A stretch of DNA of 64,000 nt from Tretioscincus oriximinensis. Lineage: Eukaryota > Chordata > Lepidosauria > Squamata > Gymnophthalmidae. The notes under the pieces were generated by a model. It had not been told where the DNA came from and did not search any database. It was given only the letters and a program-made list of their open reading frames with translations. Made by a program: the position numbers and the translations under genes. Below, piece after piece: positions 13,401-25,400 of this stretch (the first letter of the stretch is position 1; each line of letters opens with the position of its first letter). Location of the stretch: the NCBI GenBank assembly GCA_022410635.1, contig JAJVDF010000212.1, forward strand, positions 1,441,330-1,505,329, in the 5' to 3' direction.

Positions 13401-16400
13401 CTGTCCTGTGGAGGAATTGATAAGCAATTAAGAGATGTAATAAGCACCTCTTTAACTTGACCTTTGGGTGAAGAAAGACCATTTTCTTTCTCATCTTCAG
13501 ATATTGCTTTTGTTATTGTTATTGAGACCTTTGGGTATAAGGCTCTGGACACTGGTGCTGAAGCTTAAATCTGAAAGATAGGATTCAGAACTTGTGTCAA
13601 TGGGACCTAACAGGAAGGGAAGAGAAAGAAAATGAAAATAAGGATTGAAAATGCAGTAAATAAGATAACTGAATTGAACCACTATCCATNCTGTTCAGTA
13701 TTCTTCCTGGCGACACCCAAGTTTTAATCTATCTTCAAAATATCTTCAGAGTTATGAAAATGCATTAGCAAAGTTATCTGACTGCGTTTTCTGGGTTAAA
13801 TAATGCAGAAAGAATACAGCTGGTCACTTTTCTGATACAGTATGTTCTTGTCATAGTGATGGTTGATTAAAGTTGAAATAACTGGGGCTGATTTGCTGAT
13901 CAGAACAAGAGGGGGTTAAGCAGGGTTCAATTGATACAAATTTAAAGACAAAGGCAGCATCCACATTGCATGGGGTGAAATATTAAATGCATAATGTTGA
14001 TGTTCCACAAGGAATTATGCCATGGATATGCTCAAAAACACAGGGATGACACATCCTCACTCTTCCTGGCCCAGAGGAGAGAAAAACTCTGCTAACTGCT
14101 TCTGCTATACCATTGCCTTTCCATCAAAGGTAAAGATTGAGCTGAAATACAATTTTCCAGAAGTCTGTCTCTTTCTAATTTTGCAGACACTGAAAAAGGT
14201 AAATTTCTGGGATCGTTTCCTTGGTCTAGCCAGAATCATTAAAACATTACTGNTTTTGATGTTTCTGTGACCAGAACTGAGGAAGGGTTTGAGGAGGGGG
14301 GGAGCGGTTGCACATGTACATGCGCAGGCCAATATTCTTCCTGCTCTAAGAGCTGTAACTGTCATCAAACAAATTAAATTTAGTAGTTAAATGAATTAGA
14401 GGTGCCTCTGGCCCAGCCCCTCTTACATTCTGCATTGTATGCTTCAAGCACAACCCTCAATATAATGATTATCGTAAGAGGCAGGAGGCAGTATGACAGC
14501 AGGAAACAAAGATCTGCTTCATCTTTGGGATGCTACTAAATGATGCAAATGCACACAACAAGCAAGGTTTACCTGTGGAGCTTCAGATACCATATTTTAG
14601 AATAGCTAGAATACTTTTAAACTTTACTTCTGAAGGAGGCTTGGTTCAGTTCAGGGAGTCACCTGTTTTGTTAGGTGTCTTGACAAAGGACATATATCAT
14701 CTTACAGGAAATCCCATTTATTTATCACACATAGACATATCACTGGTTGAAGACAGTACAAGCGTTTCAGAAATTTTACTTGTGATTTTACCACAATAAC
14801 CACCCTTTTGTCTCACATATATTGCTAAATACTATTTTTTGTCTCTTCCTTTAGTACTGTCTCAATAATTTTTGGCATTTAACTCCTGGCTGTTAATTTT
14901 TGACTACCTATTCTTATTTCCGTTGCCGCCCTTTTGGAATGCCTAAATGAAGCAGAGGGAATATGGTCTCTGGCAGGATTTAAGTATTGTGCTTATTCAG
15001 CAATGAGTCAACTTCACAGACTTTTCCTGCTACTCCTCCACAAAGCTGGTATTCACTAGGAAATCTGCAGATGTTTAGTTTGCATATAGGAAATATTTAG
15101 TAATATGGAAGTACATTGAAAACACTGCTGTTAGAGAAGAGTATTTGTTTAGCTGACATTAACTTTACGTAAACAAGCAAAACTATATACGATTTCTTAT
15201 TATATAACTGACTATTATTGTTTTATTTTCTATGTTTTCCCCTCCAAGAGTATATTTGTGATATAATCTAGTTAGGCTCCGTCCTGCATGTTAAAGTCAA
15301 TAACTCTTCCATAAATCATACATTTCCTATACCTTGAGAAGCAAGAGATGATGTGGAATCTAAACACAATTCTGTTACTCCTTCTTGCTGGTTGCCACCA
15401 GAGACAAGCAGCAAACCTCCACTTATCTGGCTGTCTGGTGAGCAGTACCTGTGATCATCCCAAGAGGAACTACAAGGAACTAGGCAGCCAAGTGCCCACC
15501 TCTTTCTCTTTTGTTGTTCTTTGGAGGTTTGTTTGAGTGGTTTTTCCAAGGCCAACCATCAGTGCTTTTTATGCAAAAAAAGGGAACTGTTATGAGAAAC
15601 CCAGCATGACTGGAAGTTTGTCTTGAGCTTGTCTGGCATGTCCAGTATAGAACCTTAAGAATCTCAAGTTTTGCCTTGTGTCTGCAGATGGCCGAGCATT
15701 TAAATTCCAACTGGGTACAAATACAAATACAAACTTCTTCAATGCCATGTGCTTGTGTCACATTGTTACCTGTTCTGAAGTAGATTAGACAATCCAGGAA
15801 ATGTTTTGTTTACAATTCCCATGAGTTTCAATGAAATGTTTCCAAACAAGTTACATCTAATTAATCTGTTTCTTCTCCTTCAGGAAGAGTATTGCCATAG
15901 GTGCTGTCAGAGTTGTCAGTGTACATCGCAAGGGCAAATTTGTCCGAGTCTTCAATTCATTATTGAATAAGGAAGTAGATCTAAGTGGATATATCATCCA
16001 GCAGCAAGTTGGAGGGTATCCAGTATCTATCTACCATTTTCCAAACAACACCATTTTGCCTGCACAGCACCACATTACTGTGAGTAGCAGTGACCTCCAC
16101 GATATAAACTCAAGATTTTTCCACATTAGTGCTTTGTTTGAGTTGTATTCTTGTAGAGTAATAGAGATCCAATTTTTTTTTACATGCAACACACATATAA
16201 ATTGAAAATTAATATACCAAATTGGGGCAGGATCCATAGAGGAAATAAGGAAGGTTTCCTCTTTTCACAGAGGTCTGCAGAGATTTTGCTTGAGACTGTG
16301 GGCCTGATCCTTGGAGGTGCTTCTGGCTTCGCTAGAAGCCAGAAGACCCTTAGAGACCAGCCAAGGATTGGGTTGTTGACACTGTCCAATCAGAACACAT

Positions 16401-19400
16401 CCCAGCAAGCCACCTCCAGTGCAGATCACATTACAATTTTTTGTATCAACTCTGCTCAGAACCCATATTCTCTGCGATCCATGTGTGGCCACCTTGGTTT
16501 CCATTTGCAGCAATAATAAATAATAGCTTTTGCACCCAATTTTTCCCCTAGTCAGGACACAGCCTTTAGCTATCTTATAACTTTAACGTAAGTGACCATC
16601 CATTTTTTCAGCTTAGGGTTCTGAGCTTTCATGGTATGCCTTTGCAGCAGAAGATGTGGAAGCCTCTATGAAAAAAAGCCATAGAAATAAGAAAGCTAAT
16701 TCATCTGTGCTGTATTTTCTAGGTCTGGGCTGCAGGAGCGAACCTTGCCTACGAGGAACCTCCAGACATGCTGCCAGGTCCACAGTTCTTCAAAGCAGGC
16801 CCAGACTGCATCACCATTCTCTTTGATCACAGTGGCCAAGTGAATTGCTTTTTTTTTTTAAAGGATGCTTTCATTTCTCTCCTTAAAACTACATTTATGA
16901 GGGAAAGAGGGTAAAGGTTTTACACTATTTAGTGCAGTAAGTTTACCCTGTTTCAAAGTAAATGTAAGCATTTAAAGATAGTTGTAAGAGGTAAAGTCTT
17001 TCAGCCTGTTTGACTTGGTAAATATGCAACTGTTCAAATAATTTTCTGTCCTAAAATAACTCCTGTGTGTCATTTTAATTGAAATAAAAACATAAATAGT
17101 TTTATGCTTTCAGAGAAGCAAAGCCGTGGTTCTTCAGGCACAATGGCATTCCAATATTATCCTGGGTTAGTCAACTGATCACCTTTAATATCACTGTTAT
17201 GGGTAATCAAGTAATAATGATGCGTTTGTGAAACTTGGTATTGTTGCNAGCTTTCAAAACACTTCACTTAGGACTCCAGGGGACCAGCTAAACACATACA
17301 CACAAACAAAAGGAATGGAGCAATTGCTTGACTGGCTTCCAGTAGCTCAGATCAAGGTTATTCTAACAGCAGCTTACAGATAGAAGCAATCGTAATCTTT
17401 CTTCTACTACCTGGTAAGGGATAGCAGGAGGCAATCATGAGGTCCTGTTTACATCCCACATCGTCTCCTGCCATCTGGAGGCAGCCTGAAGAATGTCTCC
17501 TCAGCGTCCTGAGGAGAGCTCTAGGATGAGAACTAGCTATGGTGACCTTCAGGACCCCTTCTGCTCTCAGTGCATCTTCACAGAGATCCATTCTCTCTGG
17601 AGGGGGTGGGTCCCCTTACACTAATATCATAGATTATTAACTGCCCCAGAACACTGGCAGAAATGAGAGAGAAAAGCCTAATAGAAGTCCATTGGTGACT
17701 AATGCAACTGCCTTTTTCTTTGCATCTTCTGAGATTGTGTCCCAACATACCACTCCTCACCGATTCACAGCAGCAGCAGAGGCTTTCAGTGATAATGTAG
17801 ACCTTTCCGTGGACAAGTTTCCACTCAATGATGATGACGAAATATTTGAATCGCTGCCTCCAAAGCCAGAATTAGCTGTATCACTACGAAATCCCCCCAA
17901 AGGCACAGAGAGTCCTTCTGGAATCTTGATCAAGAGAAGGTATAAGTTTCATGTATGGGTGAAATGGTCGAAAGGAGGAGATGGGATGGAATTTTTTATC
18001 ACTTTTGTTCTGTTCAGCTTGGGGTGTTCAGGCTACAGATGAACTAAGTGTGCAGGTTTCAAGCTTGTACATCTCAAATTGTGAAAAAGGGAGCCTGGTA
18101 GTCTTCAGCAAATTGTCATCCCAGTTCTTCCATATGTAACAGAAGCATAATAATACTGTTGGTCTGCTTTAAAGAACTGTTAGGGTTGCCCCCCAAAATG
18201 TACATATATTGCTTTGAAAGCTTAACAGGAGTGCGAGAATTATGAAATGTCAATTGTGTTCAGTTCTCTAATAGAATGAGTTTCATACTCAGTTATTCTC
18301 TTTTAATTGTTCAGGTTTACAAAACATTTTTCTTCGGATTTTTTGCCAACTACCAAAGCACGGAACAGCCGCACCATCGGGATTAAGAAGGTCACCAGTG
18401 ATACAGCAGATGCAAGTTCTGTTTTACGTACATGGTCGTCCAGAACATTACCTCCGCTCTTGAGTACGTAAATGAAAAAAAAGGTCTCTGAGAACTGCAG
18501 TGCTATCTGAATTAGAAAGAATGAATCTGGGACATANAACAATATGGTAAAGGAAAAGTAAACGCAACACAGAAGAGCCAGTTAAAAGAAATAGGGTCTG
18601 ACTATATGTTACATGCAAATACGAACAATATGAAGACCATCAGGAAACATTTTGAGAAGAAAGTCAACGAAGTGAGGCTATATTTCTTCTTTTCCTACAT
18701 CTCTCTGCACCTTTCTGTATTCTAGTAATCTTTTCCTATACCACTGGAACATATTAAGTTTTTTTTAATCTCTATTTATATACAATGTATACTTATGTAA
18801 TGCTGTATTATTATTTAACAGAAACACAATAATCTTTAGTAGAAAGCAGAAGTAGAAATTACCGTCACATTTACTTAATTACTTAATTCCCCAGGAGCAG
18901 AGAAATACTGATCAAATTCTTAACTTTTACTATGTCTTCACACTATGAATCCTCAAAAGATCGTTCTTATCTGGTCAGTGTTAGATAAAAATAAAATNAA
19001 ATTGTAAATAAAATAAAAAAATTCTAGCAGTCTGTTCTCTCTTTCATCCAGATAATAGCATACCATATGTCCCTAGAGAATTGGGTTTTCTTTGCATTGT
19101 TAAACAGCCAGATTCATTTTGGTAATTTATTTATTGTGTATTTTTATTGAAGTAGTTTTCAGTTCCATGGCCATGTTGCCCAAATTAAAGTATCTTATTT
19201 CAGACAATACTGAAGTAGAGAGCTATGCTAAGAAAGAAAAAGATGAACTTGCCACTTATTTCTTGGCAGCCTATTGTGAGACTTTACACTGCCTGTTCTG
19301 CCAGGGGATTCTAATGTTATGTCTGCTGTTGTTTGCAGTTATTGCTGCTCTGTTCCATGCAACTCTGAGACTGCATGTAGATATCACTTATTTATTCCAC

Positions 19401-22400
19401 TATGGTCCCATCCCCAACTAGGAGAAAAAGGCATCGATCAGCACTGTCTGCACTCATTTTCCATTTATCCTAAATGGAAATCAGGATGGCCAATCACAGT
19501 AACACAGGGTCTGAGTGGAATCCCCTCGGAAAACATAGTGGATACAAAATAACCAACCTNGTGTTACTTCACTATAGTTTGCTGGGCCATCAGAAGGCGG
19601 TTGTGAGAGAAGTGGATGCTTCCAGTCACTTTGCCTCATATTCTGCCCTGACCTCCAATTGGACAACATCATTTGTCCAATCTGCCCAAGAGCTGGTCAG
19701 TCCTAGGGGGTCTTCTGGCTCTTAGTGAATCCAGATTCACCCCCAAGGATCAGGCACCCTAATGCTGAGGGTGATCTTCTGCCATTGCTGCTGGCTTTTG
19801 TCAGTAGTTTGGTTTTCTCACTGCTGTTCCAGCATGGGAAATTCACTGTCAAAACCACCACTGGCATCAGCTTTGCACTATGATGCCCGATCCTCAGGAG
19901 TGCCTCTGGGTTCGCTTGGAGCCAGAAGACCCTCAAACATTGGCCACCCAAATTTTATACAAGTCAAGACTTATGCAAAACCATGGATATTCAGATACAG
20001 TGGAATAAATAAGCGATATCTGGATGCACTCTAGAGCTTGGAAGCAGCAGACACTCCTTTTCTGGCAATACCTGACCCTGCTTATCCCTGTAGTTGGACT
20101 ATATTCTCTCCTTCTACCTACCTTTCCCAGGTCACAGTAAGATCACTATAGAAATTAAATAAATCAACCAATACCATGACAGTGCCTGCACTGAGAGGGA
20201 GTGCCATTCCCTCAGCCAAGGGCCGGGATAAACATAGTGACCTGACTGATTTAAGTGAGCGTTAGTTTTCCTTTATTTTGTGCAGTGCATTTAATGGAAA
20301 GGGGGACAATATGGTGAAGTGTTGTTGCCTCCCTTTGCTGTTGTGTGAAATAGGACAAGATATGGCACTTGAAGGTACAACATTTTGATCAAGAAAAAGA
20401 GACTGCATTTGCACCAAAGGTTGAAAAGCGAGCAGATCTAAATCTGCTTTGTTATTTTCGCTTCTTCCCAGCCCTGTTTTCCCTCCAATTCAGCAGCCTG
20501 AAAGGGCAGGGAAACTGTGGAGCCCCACCGAGCATTCACCAAGCAAGCCTAGAACATGCAGCTTGGTATTGAACAGGTTTTCACTTACATAAAGCCAGAG
20601 AATTGTGATTGTGTCTCTTTCTGGCTCCTCTAACCCTGGAGCAGCAGCAGCAGGGAACTTAAACTGCAGGGAAAAGCTGGTGGGAAAAGGCAGGAGATCC
20701 ACTTGGATGACCCTGCTGCTGTGGAGCCCAACCCTTCTACCTTTTCCAGAAGACCTCCGAAGAATTGGCCTCCAATTGGACAACTTCCTGTCTGATCAGA
20801 CCACATAGCAAAAACGTTGCCAGAGCACATTTGTTGCAAATTGCAACAGTCCTATTCAGATTATATGGGAAGCGCATACACCACACAAAGGACCACACAG
20901 AGCAGTCGCACCTGTTTTTTCCTCTAGAACAAATGCAGCCATAAATGTATTTACTTTTTCCCTCTTTCTGGTCATCCTTATACTCAACCAGTCTCCTGGT
21001 CTTAGGGCTTTGTTTTTGAATGCCAGGTCAGACTAAAATCAGATATCTGTCATCTGTAATTTGATCAGTATTGTACTACCATGACCTGTTGGGAAGTTGC
21101 TCAGTGCATTATTGTTGTTAGAAAGGAATGGATAGGAAAGGGGAATTATTACGATCCACAGGAATTAAAACGATGACTAAGTTTGAGGAGTTAGTCTTGA
21201 TTCTAGGCATGAAGGCAAAAAATAGGAATTCTTTCTGTGTACAATCCACCCTGTTGCCTAGCAGCCTCCATGGCTGAAATTACCTCAGATGTTGGAGGCT
21301 CCTTTTATGTAAGAACTGTAATATTCCAATGCATGTGCAGAGACAACTTTTAATACTCTATTATAGTTGACATGGTGTTTATTGCAAGTATGTAACTTTC
21401 CCACCATAAAAAGGCTCACATGCCAATTAGTATGGATGATAAATTGTTAAGATTTTGTATCTACAGTGCCTATATTTCTCTGCAATGATGGAGCACCTAA
21501 TGATATTATCTCCTCCAGGAAGTTATAGAATTCAAGTGATTCCTAAATGTACACTGGCTGTCAGTTCACTTCAAGCCTAATTCATTTTAACTTTAACCTA
21601 TATAAATAACTTGGGCCCCAAATATCTGAAGGAGCACTTTCTCCCATATCAATCTGTCCATGCTTTAAGATCTGTTGAGGAGGAACTTCTGTTTGTACCA
21701 GCACTTTCAGTGGCAAGAAAGCTGGATGGGAACCTGGGACAAGGCCTTCTCAGTGGCATAGTATCTCTCTTGAGTTGCGTCAATCACCATCTTTGTATAC
21801 ATTTAGAAAATACTTGACAACGCACCTCCAACCTGACCTTTGGTTGAAAAAGCAGTTCTCCCTTTCAGGTACTGTTGTTAGTTCTGCTTTTATTGTTAAT
21901 GGTTTTGAAAGTTTTGGTTATAGAAATGCAAATAAATAAAAACTGAGTGTACACGTCTGGCACCTATATTATGGATGAACACATAAGAAAATTGATTTAA
22001 TTATGAGTAAAACCTTCTGCTTCTCAACAGCTAAAGAGAGTCGTTCTTCAAGTGAGGGAGACTTTACTTTTCACACGTTCCAGCCTTTAGTTAATGAGCC
22101 AGAAGCTAGGGTAAGTGAAATTCATGAATAAAAAAGTAAGAAAATGTTAGTAGCCTTGATAAAGGTTAGTTGCTTTCACCCATGCTGGGTTACGGAACCT
22201 AAACAATGAGAGACTCGGAGAAAGAAAGCCCCCCATGGACCACTGCCTTGTCGTGATGAAGGGTCTTCTACATATGGTGAAAGAAATGAATTATGCTTTA
22301 CAGGAGGGATTGCCAAGATGGGCCTAATAATAGGGGCTTCTAAGAAAACAAATCCCCTAGAGAATGAAATGGTAAACCACTTAGGCTGCATCCCGACTAA

Positions 22401-25400
22401 GGCAAAAATGGGCAAGGATGGGGTATCAATCAGCACCGGCTGCACTTGTTTTCCATTTGTGGTGGCCACATGCCCTTGCACAGCAACACATTGTCTGAAG
22501 GTTTGCTTAGAAAAGCTTCTCAAGTGCAAGTAAATACAATTCACATTAACTGTACACTGCCATTGGTTTGCCATGATATACTCTGANAGGTCAATATCAG
22601 TTGTCCAATCAGTAGCTGGTTCTTGGACGTTTACTGGCTCCTAGCAACGCCAGAAGCACCCACAAGGATTGGGCCCCATGGCAGCAAGGGATATCTCTGC
22701 TGATCTCCTGCTGTCGCTGCTGGCAAAATTAAACTGCTGGCAAAAGCCAGCAGCAGCAACTGCAGGAGATACACAGCAATCTCCCTGCCGCGATGCTCGA
22801 TCCTTGGAGCTACAAAGATGAGAAATACGGTGTGTGTGTTAGTATTAGATACCAAGACGAGAGAAATACCAGCTTATGCTCACGGCAAGAAAACAAGCTT
22901 GCCAAAGTATAACAAAACACCAAACTGCTGCATTACTNTGTTAATATAAACAGCAATAACATCCTTAATATAAATATTTGAATATACGTGAATTTCACAT
23001 TGAGTATAGAGTACTCCATACAGAAAAAGAGCAGCACACAAAAAAACAGAAAAACAGAAATATTGGGCTATCCCGTTCCNGGATAAACCTGGGATTTCGC
23101 CCAGTGGCTTCTTCTGGCCCTTTGTATATAAATGTACAGTCTTTTCAAATATAATTACAGCACTTCAAATATAAATATATTTTTAAAGCTCCCCGAGACC
23201 GAACAGAAATGGAATTCAGATTTCAAGCTCCTGTCAAGTGTGTCTTCAATAGGGATCTATACTCNGTGTGAAATTCATGTATATTCAAATGTTTATATTA
23301 AGGATGTTATTGCTGTTTATATTAATAGAGTAATGCAGCAGTTTGGTGTTGTATTATACTTTGGCAAGTTTGTTTTCCTGCCGTGAGCATAAGTTGGTAT
23401 TTCTTTCGCCTCGATCCTTGGAGTTGGCATTTGTAATACGTATTAAGATCTAGGAACTAAGATAATCTGGATATGTTCAAACACAAGATGGTAAGATTAA
23501 ACATTAGTAGCCCAGGAGTCAGTGAATTCAAATGGTCAGCAACAGGCAGGATCATTACATTTATTATTGTGGACAAAAAAAATCTGCAAATAATAGAAAA
23601 GCCCTTATTGTTAAAGTTANGTCAGGACAAGTCACTAAAAGTAGTTAACATCTGCTTTTAAAGACTTAAAAGACAGCATTATACACGGATGTCGCTAGAT
23701 GTATAAAATCAAAATGAATATTAAATCTGCAGCAAAAACAAGATCTTGAGCTGATTGTGGTTCAGATTTTGAGCTTCATACGGCAAAATTTACGCTTATG
23801 TTAAAGAATAAGAAGGGGAATCTTAGTCCATTCATGTATGATTTAAATAATATCCCTTACGAATACAAAGTGGTAGTGATAAATACATTCAAGGAATCGG
23901 ACCCATTACTAGACTCTTGTGAGCCCTGGGGCAGATGAATGAAACGCGCCCCCCACCCCCCGAAGTTTGGTATCCACACACACGAAGCATGTGTGAANTT
24001 TTTTATCACTTCCGGGGCAGGACCAGAAGTGATGTTACACTGGGTGCCAAAATTCTGGGCGCCAAAAGACAACAGTGAGCTGCATCATCATATTGCAGAG
24101 ATGTCCATGTCACTAGTAGCCTGTGGAGGAAGAAAGCAACTCCCTTTGGAGCCCGCCTACTTATTTTCTTAGATCATAAACAGATCTCATACAGACCAGC
24201 ATGCAGTTGGGAAGAACCAAGGGAAGCTTCCAACAAGAGCACATTTTCTCCTCACTGCCCTGGGCAATGTATATTTAGACTTGTATAACAGGTGCATTTA
24301 GTTTTAGGGAAATTAAACAAGGCAAAAATCTCTGAATAAATTGTCATCTGAAGTCAACTTCACAGTCCCTGGTTCAAACTAAGTTGGAAGGCTTGTGGCT
24401 TTTGTCTAAAATTATGCCTTGCAATTGCTTCTCTATTTCCAACCAAGAAAGAAGCCTGTAATACTCTGCACATTTTCAGGCTATGAGTCATTTCTTTTAT
24501 TTGAGATGAGACTCCTTGCTATGAAATGCTGTCATTTACAAAGCCCACAAGTCACATTGAAACCCTTGTAAAGTTTCTCCCATATGTCTTCCAGGAACCT
24601 TAAAATAAGATGTAACTAAGTGGTTACTTGGCAGAGCTTCTATTCATGACATAAATGTTATTTTTCTTCCTTTATGAGGAAACACATTGAGGTTTCTTCT
24701 GTGCAGGTGGTTAATATTTCACTAGCATTAAGTATCAGAATTTTTCAAAAGCAAAAACACTTCTTTGAAGTGTGCTAGTTCATTTTAGAGGCATGTTCTG
24801 AGGCTATGGGCAAGTAACTACCTCTGCTTCAATTTATGGTAACATATTTTTAATAACAGGGTGATTGAAATGTTATCTTCTTAGTCAGTTTACATACTGT
24901 ATTGGAACTAGACTGAAATGTCATAGATTAAGTATGTGGTTGCGCATGGAAGAATACAAGAATGCATGACAGGTTATCCACAGTTTGTGAAGCTCCTGCA
25001 TACCCTTGGCTTTTCCATAGAGATAACATTCCATGGATATGAAATCATCAAGCACCACAACAGCTCCATTATTGCAGCTGTGACCCAAATCCCTCTGTAC
25101 TGCCTCCAGATAAACTGCATTCCTACCATTGCGTCAATCAACATTACTAAATTTGAGGCCTAGAATGCCCTAATCCCCGAAGCAAAAGCACAGCCTCACA
25201 TCCAGGCCAAGCAATCTGTATCATATGCAAGCTGAGATCAAGACTTGCTACCTGTATAAATGGCTGAGAAACACAACAATACCTCCTTTCCCTGCTCAGG
25301 GTTTCCATCCTTATAGTTCCTATACAAAATATCCTCATAATAGCATGGGTTGTGCCATCATAAACTGTATAATTACACAGTATATATTCTTGAACAGAAA

